Origin: DATJPR01 sp035506295 | Lineage (GTDB): Bacteria > Bacteroidota > Ignavibacteria > UBA10030 > UBA6906 | Assembly: GCA_035506295.1 (NCBI GenBank) | Contig: DATJPR010000261.1 | Coordinates: forward strand, 1-46,447 | Length of the DNA stretch: 46,447 nt | Direction: 5' to 3' | Shown here: positions 1 to 9,032 of the stretch, one piece after another | Numbering within the stretch: position 1 is the stretch's first letter | How the letters are laid out: every line of letters begins with the position of its first letter | Notes under the pieces: model-generated | Database searches by the model: none | Seen by the model: the letters and a program-made list of their open reading frames with translations, nothing else | What the model was told of the DNA's origin: nothing | Translations under genes and position numbers: made by a program

Positions 1-102
1 ACATTTACGTTTGATGCGACGAACCTTTCCAGCGGCGTGTATCTCTACCGCCTGACCGCGGGTGCCCATTCCGCAGTGAGGAAGATGCTCGTGCTTCGAT
101 AA
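1..102 (+). CDS. C-terminal end of a T9SS type A sorting-domain protein (partial)
   Basis: The window opens inside this gene. Frame 1 gives 33 residues and a TAA stop: a beta strand (TFTFDATNLSSG), the 'GVYLYRLTAG' strand and the terminal 'AVRKMLVLR'. This is the end of a type A C-terminal sorting domain, the signal that sends proteins through the type IX secretion system to the cell surface. It closely resembles the ends of the genes stopping at 9596 and 42381. The passenger part lies outside the window, so its function cannot be told. Confidence 0.85.
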   Translation, partial: TFTFDATNLSSGVYLYRLTAGAHSAVRKMLVLR

Positions 103-328
103 TGACTCTTTCTCTCCCGCTCCCCCACTCTCCCCATCTCCCCTTCTGCGGGGGAACAGCGAGGGATGCGGACAGTGGACAGCAGACAGTGAGGTGTCGG
201 GAGATCTGCCTACAAGGTCTTCCGAATCCAGCTTCCTACGTCCTGCTTCCTGCTTTTGACGCACCCGGACAACGTCAGTTGACTGTCGATGAAGACCGCC
301 GTACATTGGGTGGTCCAGGCAGATTCCC
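103..328. repeat. Intergenic region with degenerate heptanucleotide and C/T-rich repeats
   Basis: There is no convincing gene here. 108-150 is a C/T-rich tract of CTCCC-type units. 169-197 is a 7-bp tandem array (GGACAGT, GGACAGC, AGACAGT). 231-257 is a second array of CTTCCTA/CGTCCTG/CTTCCTG units. The GGACAGT array is almost the same as the one at 42464-42484, which directly precedes an orphan sorting-domain fragment. A short open frame over the region encodes only repeat-derived sequence and was not annotated. Confidence 0.7.
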
Positions 329-2740
329 GTGAACGTCAAGGTCTTTTCGCACTATACCATCCTCCGACGGATCGGCGGCGGGGGAATGGGCGACGTCTAT
401 AAGGCTGAAGATACCCTACTGCAACGGACGGTCGCCCTCAAGCTCTTGCCTGCCGAACTCACCGCGGATCCCGAAGCGAAGGATCGCCTCCTTCGCGAGG
501 CGCGCGCCGCGTCATCGTTCCAACACCAGAATATCTGTACCATCCACGAGGTCGGTGAGACCAGCGATGGACAAGTGTTCATCTGCATGGACTACTATGA
601 GGGTGAGACCCTCAAGACCCGCCTTTCGGACCGACGGTCGGCCGGATCCCCACCGATGCCGTTGTCCGAGATCCTTGACATCGTGATCCAGATCGCGCAA
701 GGTCTCGCCAAAGCGCACGACAAAGGAACCATTCATCGTGACGTCAAACCCGCCAACATCATTATTACCACCGATGGTGTGGTAAAGCTCCTCGATTTTG
801 GCATTGCGGTGCATGCCGGCAAATCCCAGTTGACCCGGCCCGGGAGGACCGCCGGAACGATTTCCTATCTTTCGCCAGAGCAGGCCAGTGGAGGAGAAGT
901 AGACTGTCGGACCGACATCTGGTCGCTTGGTGTGGTCTTATATGAAATGTGCACAGGCAAACTGCCGTTCGAGCATGACGTCGATGCCGCGGTGATCTAT
1001 GCGATTCTTGACAAGAACCCGGTTGCGCCGTCGCAGACAGGCGCCGACCTGCCGGAAGAACTGGAGAAGGTAATCCTCAAGTGTCTGCAGAAGGAACCGG
1101 ACGACAGATATCAATCGGTGGCGGAACTTCTCGATGAACTTCATGACATCTGGAAGCGCTCAGTTCCTGATGATCAACGAAACGCGCTTCACAGGAAAGG
1201 CGAACTGTTCGAGCGCGTGCCAGGCCGACTGCAAAGGCGTCTGAGGAGCAGAGTGGTTCTCCTGGGAGGACTCACGACCCTCGTTCTTCTGGCCTTCCTC
1301 ATGTTCTTTCTTCCCCGTCTGCGGCAGAGTCACACATTGATTCAATCGCTTGCCGTGCTCCCTCTCCACAATCTCACCAATCAGAAAGAGCAGGAGTACT
1401 TCGTCTCGGGAATCCAAGAGGAACTTCTCACGGACCTGGCTAAAATCAAGTCTCTCAAGGTGATCTCGCGGACGTCGATGGTGCGGTATGAAAATACGAC
1501 TAAAACAGCGCCGGAGATCGCCCAGGAACTTCATGTGGACGCTCTGCTCGAGGGATCGGTGTTGCGTGTAAACGACCGAGTGCGGGTCAACGTGCAGCTT
1601 ATCGACGGATCGACCGACAGGCATCTGTGGGCCGAGAGCTACGACAGGGATGTGGGAGACGTCTTGGCGATGTTGAGTGACGTCGCACAAGCCATCACGC
1701 AGGAAATCAAGGTCAAGACGTCACCTGATGAGATGCACCTCTTAGCGTCGCCTCACCCCGTGAACGCGGCCGCCCACGACGAATATTTCCAGGGACTGTA
1801 CCTCTTATACCACTTCACTTTTTCGAGGTACGTCGAGGCGCTGGAGCACTTTCAACGAGCGACAGAGATCGATCCATCGTTTGGACCCGGATATGTCGGC
1901 CAATCCTACATCTATTTCATCATGGGCCTCTTTCGCATCAAGCCCTATACGGAAGTGATGCCGAAATCCCGCTCCATGGCACTGAAGGCGCTGGATCTCG
2001 ATGAGGCGAGTTCCGACGCCCATGCAGTCTTGAGCTGGATCAAGCTTTCGTGTGATTGGGATTGGCCCGGTGCCGACCGCGAGTTGCAGCGCGCCCTGGA
2101 ACTGAATCCCGGTAACGTCATTGCCCGCCATGTGTACGCAGACTACCTGACGATTATGGGTCACGCTGAAGAAGGTGTCCACCAGGTCGATCTTGCGCGT
2201 GAGTATGACCCTTTCTCACCGATGGGGATCATGCCTGCCATCTATCATCACCTCCTCGTCCGTCGGTACGAAAGTGTTATCGATGAATGCCGGAAACTGC
2301 TCGCGACAGATCCCGAGTATCCCATCGCAAGGACTACGCTGCGAGATGCGCTCTGGCTGGATGGCCGGTACGAGGAGTCCATTGATGAATACCGCAAGAC
2401 CTGGGGCAGAAACGAGGTGTTGAAGGAAGCGATCAATCGGGGCCATACTGCAGCGGGCCCTCGAGGTGCGGTACGCGAACTCGCGGAAACGTTCGCAAAA
2501 CGGGCACGGCCTTGCACGGGCGAATTCCTGCAGGTAGCCGATCTGTACTCCTTTGCGGGAGATCAGGATTCGGCGTTTGCCTGGCTGCAAAGATCCTGCG
2601 ACGAACATTCTCCGTTTCTTATGCACCTGCAAATAAGCCCTATCTATGATCCGCTTCGCGCCGACCCTCGATTTCATGCCCTACTGCTGAGGATCGGCTT
2701 TCCCGAACGAGGCCAAGGGAACACAAATGAACAACGTTGA
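329..2740 (+). CDS. Membrane Ser/Thr protein kinase with TolB-like and TPR regions
   Basis: An 803-residue Hanks-type kinase. The kinase domain (about 9-275) has the glycine loop GGGGMGDVY (16-24), ATP-anchoring K38, catalytic HRD (136-138), DFG (156-158) and a SPEQ activation-segment end. One transmembrane helix follows at about 310-330. Next is a region starting 'SLAVLPLHNL' (about 340-465) that resembles the TolB/FlgO-like module common in such kinases, then TPR-like helical repeats to the end. It probably phosphorylates proteins in the cytoplasm while the C-terminal part, outside the membrane, senses or scaffolds. GTG start; the ribosome site is weak. The stop overlaps the sigma-54 activator by 14 bp, so the two are probably translationally coupled and may act in one pathway. 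The substrate is unknown. Confidence 0.9.
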   Translation: MNVKVFSHYTILRRIGGGGMGDVYKAEDTLLQRTVALKLLPAELTADPEAKDRLLREARAASSFQHQNICTIHEVGETSDGQVFICMDYYEGETLKTRLSDRRSAGSPPMPLSEILDIVIQIAQGLAKAHDKGTIHRDVKPANIIITTDGVVKLLDFGIAVHAGKSQLTRPGRTAGTISYLSPEQASGGEVDCRTDIWSLGVVLYEMCTGKLPFEHDVDAAVIYAILDKNPVAPSQTGADLPEELEKVILKCLQKEPDDRYQSVAELLDELHDIWKRSVPDDQRNALHRKGELFERVPGRLQRRLRSRVVLLGGLTTLVLLAFLMFFLPRLRQSHTLIQSLAVLPLHNLTNQKEQEYFVSGIQEELLTDLAKIKSLKVISRTSMVRYENTTKTAPEIAQELHVDALLEGSVLRVNDRVRVNVQLIDGSTDRHLWAESYDRDVGDVLAMLSDVAQAITQEIKVKTSPDEMHLLASPHPVNAAAHDEYFQGLYLLYHFTFSRYVEALEHFQRATEIDPSFGPGYVGQSYIYFIMGLFRIKPYTEVMPKSRSMALKALDLDEASSDAHAVLSWIKLSCDWDWPGADRELQRALELNPGNVIARHVYADYLTIMGHAEEGVHQVDLAREYDPFSPMGIMPAIYHHLLVRRYESVIDECRKLLATDPEYPIARTTLRDALWLDGRYEESIDEYRKTWGRNEVLKEAINRGHTAAGPRGAVRELAETFAKRARPCTGEFLQVADLYSFAGDQDSAFAWLQRSCDEHSPFLMHLQISPIYDPLRADPRFHALLLRIGFPERGQGNTNEQR

Positions 2741-4232
2741 CACCCTCTTCGAGCTCGCTTCGGCACTGGAGAGACAAATCGATTTCGACGAGGTCCTTCG
2801 ATTAATCACGAAGCAGGCGACGAACCTCCTCGATGCGCAGACTGTGCTGATCATGATGATGAATCCCTCGACACGGGAAACCGTGAAGACGATCTACAAG
2901 GAAGAAAAGGAGAAGAGCGACGGCAGGTATCACGCGATTCAGTCGTACTTCAGCGGTTGGATCATCGAGAAGCAGTCCGGCTTTGTGGCAAGCCAAATTG
3001 AGAGGGATCCCAGATTCAACAGGAAGATCCTCACAGGGGTTCCCCTGACATCAGCCATGGGGGTACCCTTTCTTGCCAATGGGATGATTCTTGGCAGCAT
3101 GATCCTCATGAACAAGAATGAGGGAAAGAGATTCGACGAAGCAGATTACGCATTTCTTAAGAAATTCGCTACGATCGTTTCTCCCTTCTTGCGAAACGCG
3201 CAGGAGCTCCAGCGGTTTTTTTCGTCTCACCTCCCGGCGTCGACTCTCCTGAAGAAGTACGAGGGGCACGGACTCATCGGCAAATCCAAAGAATTCCTCG
3301 AGTTGCTTGCTTCGATCGAAGCGGCGGCAAAGTGTGACGTTCGGGTCCTGCTCGAAGGAGGGAGCGGTACAGGAAAAGAAGTCATCGCCAAGGCAATTCA
3401 TCGCTCCAGCCTGCGGGCCGCAAAGCCGTTTGTGGCGGTTGATTGCGGGGCCATCCCGGCAAATCTCATGGAGAGCGAGCTCTTCGGGCACATCAAGGGT
3501 TCATTTACGGGTGCAACAGCTTCCCGCAAGGGACTTGTGGACGAAGCTGAAGGCGGGACGCTCTTCATGGACGAGATCACCAATCTCTCGTTCGACGTTC
3601 AGGCAAAACTCCTGCGAGTTCTTCAGGAAGGTGAGATTCGGCCACTTGGGGCAAATGAAGTTCACAAAATCGATGTGCGCATCATTGCCGCTTCCAGTGC
3701 CTCGCTTCGCCAGCTTGTTGCAGAAAAACAATTCAGAGAAGATCTCTTCTATCGCCTCTACGTCTACCCCATCGTGGTCCCGTCGCTTGACGAACGAAAA
3801 GGAGATGTGCCTCTTCTGGCGAATCATTTCGTGAAGATGTATGCCCGTCAACAGCAAAAAGCGGCTGAAGCATTCCACGAGGATCTCCTTGAGTTCCTCA
3901 AACGGCGTGAATGGCGGGGAAACATCCGTGAACTGGAAAATGTGGTTGTGAGACTTGTCACCCTCACTCCCCCGGATGCAAAGCTCATCGACCAACAGTC
4001 ATTGCCTCCTGAACTTCGCACGGAATGGGACTCCATGAAGCGCCTCGGGGCGAAACGTCTAATCCGCCAGCCCCTCAAGAAGATCCTGTCGGAGTATGAA
4101 AAGGGAATTATTGAGAAGGCGTTGAAAGACTGCGACTGGAACCAATCCGCTGCGGCCCGGATGCTCGACATCTCTGAGCACTCCATGCGATACAAGATCC
4201 GCTCCTTCAAAATCGTCAAACCCCTCGAGTAG
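2727..4232 (+). CDS. Sigma-54-dependent transcriptional activator (GAF-AAA+-Fis)
   Basis: A 501-residue bacterial enhancer-binding protein. An N-terminal GAF domain (about 10-165) is followed by the AAA+ domain, with Walker A GGSGTGKE (about 211-218), a sigma-54 contact loop GSFTGA (about 258-263, a variant of the usual GAFTGA), Walker B LFMDE (about 279-283) and the 'FREDLFYRL' segment. A Fis-type helix-turn-helix closes the protein (DWNQSAAARMLDIS, about 467-480). There is no receiver domain, so control is probably through the GAF domain or the overlapping kinase. A strong -24/-12 promoter lies 182 bp past its stop, making the operon from 4468 its likely target. Confidence 0.95.
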   Translation: MNNVDTLFELASALERQIDFDEVLRLITKQATNLLDAQTVLIMMMNPSTRETVKTIYKEEKEKSDGRYHAIQSYFSGWIIEKQSGFVASQIERDPRFNRKILTGVPLTSAMGVPFLANGMILGSMILMNKNEGKRFDEADYAFLKKFATIVSPFLRNAQELQRFFSSHLPASTLLKKYEGHGLIGKSKEFLELLASIEAAAKCDVRVLLEGGSGTGKEVIAKAIHRSSLRAAKPFVAVDCGAIPANLMESELFGHIKGSFTGATASRKGLVDEAEGGTLFMDEITNLSFDVQAKLLRVLQEGEIRPLGANEVHKIDVRIIAASSASLRQLVAEKQFREDLFYRLYVYPIVVPSLDERKGDVPLLANHFVKMYARQQQKAAEAFHEDLLEFLKRREWRGNIRELENVVVRLVTLTPPDAKLIDQQSLPPELRTEWDSMKRLGAKRLIRQPLKKILSEYEKGIIEKALKDCDWNQSAAARMLDISEHSMRYKIRSFKIVKPLE

Positions 4233-4261
4233 CGCTCCCGACCCGCTGGACAGACTTTCTC

Positions 4262-4319
4262 TCGCCACATTTGTCGGGGAATCCGTATCGCCAGAGGCAT
4301 CCCTCGACAAGACTGGCGA
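4262..4319. promoter_or_regulatory. Candidate upstream activator sites (three TCGCCA half-sites)
   Basis: TCGCCA occurs at 4262-4267 and 4288-4293, and its reverse complement TGGCGA at 4314-4319, each 26 bp apart. The last two extend to a 7-bp inverted repeat (TCGCCAG/CTGGCGA). The cluster is about 120-180 bp upstream of the expected sigma-54 start, a usual distance for enhancer sites, and lies directly after the activator gene. Binding by that activator is inference. The inverted repeat could instead be a weak terminator stem. Confidence 0.4.
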
Positions 4320-4413
4320 GTCGCTGCAGTTTTCCCCCGTCATGCTGTACCCTCGGTCGCAAAATCTCCAGGAGAATCAACGGTTCCCGACTTGCGCGTT
4401 GATCGAATCGGCA

Positions 4414-4429
4414 TGGCATGGCGCTTGCC
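4414..4429 (+). promoter_or_regulatory. Sigma-54 (-24/-12) promoter
   Basis: TGGCATG-GCGC-TTGCC has the invariant GG and GC exactly 12 bp apart and matches TGGCACG-N4-TTGCW at most positions. The predicted start is near 4440, leaving a short leader with AAAGGAGG (4453-4460) before the ATG at 4468. An activator gene ends just upstream. Confidence 0.8.
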
Positions 4430-4467
4430 CACCGCAACGAGAGAGTATCCTTAAAGGAGGAAGAAGC

Positions 4468-6015
4468 ATGAACACCAAGGTTCTTTTTCTGATGGCGCTC
4501 ATCGCACTCGCGGTGCAGGTTGCATGGCCGCAAGTTCCACACACAATCAGCTACCAGGGGATATTGACCGACGCTACAACGGGCAGGCCCGTTTCCACCG
4601 GCAACTACAGCATCGCGTTCAAGCTGTATGACGTTGCCACCGCAGGTACCGCGCTGTGGTCGGAAGCACAAACGATCGCAGTGAACGACGGGATGGTGAA
4701 CGCGATCATCGGGAGCACCACTCCGTTGAATCTCCCCTTTGACAGACCCTATTGGCTCGGGGTGACGGTAGGGACGGGATCAGAGCTCACGCCGCGCATC
4801 GCGCTCACGAGTTCCGCGTACGGACTTCGTGCAGAGATGGCAAACACGGTCGGCGGATTCGGCGTCAGCGCAACACCGCAACCCAACACCCTTCTCCCGC
4901 TGGACAATTCCGGCAAGTTCCCTGCAAGCGTGGTGAGCGGAGGGACTTCTGGTGACTATCTTCGCAAGAATGTCTCCGACACATCGCGGGCCACCGTTGC
5001 TAGCCCTCTGTTGCTTATCTCGAACCGCGGCGATGGTGACGGCATTGACGCCAGGGGCCTCAAGGGAGTAGGAATGGCTGGAAGGAGTGACAGCACCGAC
5101 GGCGTCACGGGTTGGACCGGCTCGGCCGATCATTCAGGCGTCTTCGGTCAGAGTACGGACGGGAAGGGCCTGACAGGCCGAAGCGACAACAATGATGGGG
5201 TCGTTGGATGGACAGGCGGGGCCGACAAGAGCGGTGTGTTCGGCCACACCTCCACCGGTTATGGCGTCACGGGCATGAGCGACACAAAGAGCGGGGTCTA
5301 TGGCACATCATCGCTCACCTCTCAAGGTCTTGACTATGCAGGCGTCTCGGGCTACGCCGCCAATGCGATCGGCGTCCTGGGAAAAAGTCAGAACGGCGTC
5401 GGTGTGAGCGCCTTTAGTACCAACTACAACGGGATCCAGGCCCGCTCGCAATCCGACAACAATGCGGCGATTGCAGCCGGGAACGAAGGGGGAGGCCCCG
5501 CAATCTATGCGCAAGGAGGAACAAAAGGAATTGCGATCGTCTCGCGGGGCAATCTGCAGGTCCAGAGCCTCTCTACGCAAGCCACCATATTGGAACTGGG
5601 GGAGGGGTTGGACTATGCGGAGCGTTTCGAGCTCTCGGACAACCTGGAGATCGTCCCCGGGGCCGTCGTCGTTATCGATCCTGAGAACCCCGGAAAGCTC
5701 AAGATCAGCGGCGAAGCATACGATCAACGAGTGGCGGGTATCGTTGCCGGTGCTCACGGGTTGGGATCCGGCGTACGGCTCGGCGGTAATCAATTCGATC
5801 GGGATGTGGCACTTGCAGGTCGAGTGTACTGCAACGTCGACGCATCCTACGGTGAAGTCGTCCCCGGTGCGCTTCTCACGACGTCTCCGACTCCGGGGTA
5901 TGCCATGGTCGTCCGGGACTATCAAAAAGCATCAGGGGCCATTCTGGGGAAAGCCATGGAGAGCCTCTCTGCCGGCCACAGAGGTCAGATCCTTGTCCTG
6001 GTGACACTCCAGTAA
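4468..6015 (+). CDS. Secreted repeat-containing surface protein, function unknown
   Basis: A 515-residue protein starting at the ATG after a strong AAAGGAGG; longer in-frame starts lack a ribosome site. It has a signal peptide (about 1-22, ending VAWPQ), then a region like the N-terminal 'ISYQGILTD.TGRPVSTGNY..F.LYD' module common in FCB and Planctomycete surface proteins. Gly/Asp-rich strand repeats follow, with two 32-residue copies starting near 211 and 243 (DGVTGWTGSADHSGVFG and a close variant), as in tail-fibre-like beta structures. The C-terminal part (about 370-515, 'LDYAERFELSDN...VPGAVVVID') resembles a conserved domain of unknown role at the ends of such proteins. It lacks a T9SS sorting domain. 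First gene after the sigma-54 promoter; 15 bp precede the next gene. Confidence 0.85.
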   Translation: MNTKVLFLMALIALAVQVAWPQVPHTISYQGILTDATTGRPVSTGNYSIAFKLYDVATAGTALWSEAQTIAVNDGMVNAIIGSTTPLNLPFDRPYWLGVTVGTGSELTPRIALTSSAYGLRAEMANTVGGFGVSATPQPNTLLPLDNSGKFPASVVSGGTSGDYLRKNVSDTSRATVASPLLLISNRGDGDGIDARGLKGVGMAGRSDSTDGVTGWTGSADHSGVFGQSTDGKGLTGRSDNNDGVVGWTGGADKSGVFGHTSTGYGVTGMSDTKSGVYGTSSLTSQGLDYAGVSGYAANAIGVLGKSQNGVGVSAFSTNYNGIQARSQSDNNAAIAAGNEGGGPAIYAQGGTKGIAIVSRGNLQVQSLSTQATILELGEGLDYAERFELSDNLEIVPGAVVVIDPENPGKLKISGEAYDQRVAGIVAGAHGLGSGVRLGGNQFDRDVALAGRVYCNVDASYGEVVPGALLTTSPTPGYAMVVRDYQKASGAILGKAMESLSAGHRGQILVLVTLQ

Positions 6016-6030
6016 TCACCGAGGCGCGTT

Positions 6031-7350
6031 ATGGAAAGCAGACACTGTCGTACGTCAATTGCGATCGGCTCCTTTCTCATGCTCATCCTCGCCGCTATCG
6101 CATTCGTGCCGAGCACTACGATGGCGCAACAGCACTACGAAGGATACTATCTCTTCATGGGGAGCCGTCCCGACAACGAGGAGCCATTCTACTCCGACAA
6201 TGTTCAGGGACTGACTCACGACACCGCCAATTGGTTCATCACCCAGGAGAAGGACCTCTGGAAGATCCCCGCGACGTATGACCTTACACAGAACGGGGTA
6301 GGGTCTTCCGATCCGGGAGTGATCCACGTGAATATCTCCGACGACCCGATCGGTCAGCTTGGTCATTCGCATTTTGGCGACCCCGATTACTACAAAGGAT
6401 ACCTTCTTGTCCCGACAGGCTTCAAAGAGGATCAGCCGAACGGGATTCTTCTCTTCAAAGGCTCCGATCTCACATTTCTTGGCAGCGCACTCCTGCCGAC
6501 GGGGGTCGAGGATGGAGGATGGGTGGCTGTGGACAAAGCTGGCTACATCTACACCTCTCCCGACAACCTCACTTCAGTTCAGAAGTACTCGCTCCGATGG
6601 GACCTTGTCCCCGGTGAACCGCAGGGCTTCACGCTGTCGCTCACGCTGGTGAGCGACATTCCCGTCGTTGACGAAAACGGAGCGGCGCTTAACCTGGGGT
6701 TAATGGGCGGCGGAGTCTTCTCGCCGAGTAACGACCTGATTTACATCGTGACGGGCGGCATGTGCAAGGATTGTCCCGACGGGGTGGATATTGATGTGGA
6801 TTGGATGAAAGAGCATGGAGGGATCCACGTCCTTGATACGCGATCGCAACCCTGGCGGAGGGTTCAGAAATCGACGAATGGAAGCGGGTACTTCAACTAC
6901 ATGTTTGAACCCGGCCTGCTCGGAGGTTGCGATGAGCCCGAAGGATTGACGTACTGGGACCTGGACAGCGTGACGAACGTGAACGCTTCCATGAAAGGTC
7001 AGGGCCAGCTGCACGTGTTCATGCTGGACAATGATATCGACCAGGACGATGCATCGCTGTATCACTACACGAACACCATCCACGTCAACGGGGCTTCCAC
7101 AGGAGACGAAACGGGGACGTATCAGAAGCCTTTTAAGACTGTCGGTGGAGCCAATAGCCTGGCATGGTATGGCGCCCGGGTCAAGATTCAGGCCGGTTCG
7201 TATGCAGAGTCGCTTACGTTCTCGAAGCAGATCCAGGTACTTGCGAGCGGAGGAACGGCCCGCGTGGGTTCCATCGGGCAATTTTCGTTGACACCCTCCG
7301 CGAGGATTAATCTCTACAGCGGCGGGGCGATGAAGCTGACGGGCCAATAA
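6031..7350 (+). CDS. Secreted propeller-like protein, function unknown
   Basis: A 439-residue protein with a signal peptide (hydrophobic 10-30, ending TTMAQQ). The body (about 35-330) has repeated aromatic and Asp/Gly-rich strands ('YKGYLLVPTGF', 'WVAVDKAGYIYTSP', 'GGIHVLDTRS') that suggest a beta-propeller; I do not recognise a catalytic motif. The tail (about 350-439) turns into a DUF1565/parallel beta-helix-like start ('TYQKPFKTVGGA', 'VKIQAGSYAESLTF') and stops early, so it may be the first rungs of a helix cut short. It has no sorting domain. It sits between the repeat protein and the C10 peptidase in the probable sigma-54 operon. Confidence 0.75.
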   Translation: MESRHCRTSIAIGSFLMLILAAIAFVPSTTMAQQHYEGYYLFMGSRPDNEEPFYSDNVQGLTHDTANWFITQEKDLWKIPATYDLTQNGVGSSDPGVIHVNISDDPIGQLGHSHFGDPDYYKGYLLVPTGFKEDQPNGILLFKGSDLTFLGSALLPTGVEDGGWVAVDKAGYIYTSPDNLTSVQKYSLRWDLVPGEPQGFTLSLTLVSDIPVVDENGAALNLGLMGGGVFSPSNDLIYIVTGGMCKDCPDGVDIDVDWMKEHGGIHVLDTRSQPWRRVQKSTNGSGYFNYMFEPGLLGGCDEPEGLTYWDLDSVTNVNASMKGQGQLHVFMLDNDIDQDDASLYHYTNTIHVNGASTGDETGTYQKPFKTVGGANSLAWYGARVKIQAGSYAESLTFSKQIQVLASGGTARVGSIGQFSLTPSARINLYSGGAMKLTGQ

Positions 7351-7383
7351 CGTGAAGCTCTTAAACCACTCACAGGAGGTTCT

Positions 7384-8964
7384 GTGACTCGACGAGTGAA
7401 TCGCAGACTGCGGCCGTGGGTATGTGCGGCGCTCCTCTGGCTCGTTCCGTTCTTCGGCCATGCCGGCGTTTCGGAATCAGAAAAAGCCCGAAGAATTGCC
7501 ATGAACTGGCTGGAGGTTATTTTGGAACGTGACGGCAGCTGGGGCGGCGCGACGCATCCATCAATCGATGTGGTCAGGGAATTCAAGAGAGGGGAGTTCC
7601 ATCTTGGCTACCTTGTCTCCGTCAAGCCGCACGGCTACATCGTGACTTCGGCTGTAGAAGAACTTGCTCCGATTAAGGCCTACTCATCGACTTCCACGCT
7701 TGATCCTGCCGATGAAGAAGGGATGTGTCTTCTTCTCAAGGATGTGATGGAGCGGCGGTTGAAACTCATGACGGCGAAGTTCGGCGGATTGGATTCGATG
7801 AAGCTACAGGCGTTGCGGGGTCGGACGATTGAGGCCAACCGTGCTGCGTGGGCTTTGCTTCTGACGGGTGGAAGCGCAATGCGTTCGCAACTTCAGGCAC
7901 TCTCCTCGACCAACGCGGGCAGCGCCGTCGGTCCGCTCCTTCGAACGAGCTGGAATCAAGGCGCTCCGTACAGTAATTTCACTCCGGCCGGATCTCAATG
8001 TACGCATACGGCAGTCGGCTGTGTGGCAACCGGGCTGGCGCAGATCATGCGATACTACTGTTGGCCGCCGCATGGCGAAGGAAGTCATTCGTACAGTTGG
8101 GATGGCGACAACTCCTGTTCGGGAGGAAGCACGGGCGGCCGTGATTTGTCGGCCTCTTTCGACGATGCGTACGATTGGGTTAACATGCCACTTTCCGGTG
8201 CCCTGACAACTGCGCAGCAAGACGCCGTGGCAGAGCTCTGCTATGAGGCGGGCGTTGCCGTCGAAATGGACTACGGATGCTGTGCCTCGAGTGCGTACCT
8301 CTACAGCCCGATCCACGATGATGCCCAGAAGGCGTTGGAAGATTACTTCTACTACAATACTCCCGGGAACATGCCAGCGCTTGAGGACAGAGGAGACTAC
8401 AGCTACGCCGAGTGGTGGAACCTTATCGTCAACGAAATCGATCACAAGAGACCGATTCTCTACAACATCGTAGGATCGTCGGGCAATTTCAATCACGTTA
8501 TCGTGGTCGATGGATATGACAACAGCGCAGGGGCATACCAGGTGCATGCCAACTACGGCTGGGACGATGGGCACACCACATGGTACACTCTCGATCTGTT
8601 CGACTGCGACAATGCCAGCGGCTGGCAGGGCGGATGCAACGCGGACGACGAACGACTCCTACGGTACATTTACCCCCGACAGGGCTTGTCAGGGACAACT
8701 TCCGGCACGCTCCAGCGATGGTACTATGCGTATGTCTACGGGAATGTGAGTGCAACCAACCTAACCGTGGAAGCGGGTGCGCTCGTGCAGTTCCTGGGTG
8801 GCGCCGAAGGCACAGCAATGACCTGTGGCGGAGGCACGATATACGTTTCGAGTAGTGCCAGTGATACCACACGGTTCTTCTCCGACGGCGACCCTTCCCG
8901 GGGAATGAAACTCGCTGGTGGGAAAACCAAGATTCAACCCAACGGAGGAATCATCCTGCATTGA
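7384..8964 (+). CDS. Secreted C10-family (streptopain-like) cysteine peptidase
   Basis: A 526-residue preproenzyme with GTG start and CAGGAGG ribosome site. The signal peptide (about 1-27) and an inhibitory propeptide-like region (about 30-180) precede the peptidase domain. Catalytic Cys213 lies in GCVATGLAQIM, followed by the family's 'MRYYCWP'; catalytic His371 is in 'NHVIVVDGY'; the 'VHANYGWDDG' segment matches the conserved part after the His. C10 enzymes are secreted proteases related to SpeB. The last ~90 residues form a beta-rich extension ending 'KIQPNGGIILH', without a T9SS signal. Third gene of the probable sigma-54 operon. Substrates are unknown. Confidence 0.92.
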   Translation: MTRRVNRRLRPWVCAALLWLVPFFGHAGVSESEKARRIAMNWLEVILERDGSWGGATHPSIDVVREFKRGEFHLGYLVSVKPHGYIVTSAVEELAPIKAYSSTSTLDPADEEGMCLLLKDVMERRLKLMTAKFGGLDSMKLQALRGRTIEANRAAWALLLTGGSAMRSQLQALSSTNAGSAVGPLLRTSWNQGAPYSNFTPAGSQCTHTAVGCVATGLAQIMRYYCWPPHGEGSHSYSWDGDNSCSGGSTGGRDLSASFDDAYDWVNMPLSGALTTAQQDAVAELCYEAGVAVEMDYGCCASSAYLYSPIHDDAQKALEDYFYYNTPGNMPALEDRGDYSYAEWWNLIVNEIDHKRPILYNIVGSSGNFNHVIVVDGYDNSAGAYQVHANYGWDDGHTTWYTLDLFDCDNASGWQGGCNADDERLLRYIYPRQGLSGTTSGTLQRWYYAYVYGNVSATNLTVEAGALVQFLGGAEGTAMTCGGGTIYVSSSASDTTRFFSDGDPSRGMKLAGGKTKIQPNGGIILH

Positions 8965-9032
8965 CGCAAGGAGAGACATGGCCCCTTACAGTCGTGTAGG
9001 GATCGATCATCCATCAATATTGGAGCCTTCAA

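Noticed and set aside
102..332. Open frame of 76 codons between the first sorting domain and the kinase
   Set aside because: It is made of C/T-rich and heptanucleotide repeats, overlaps the kinase start and has no ribosome site or recognisable domain.
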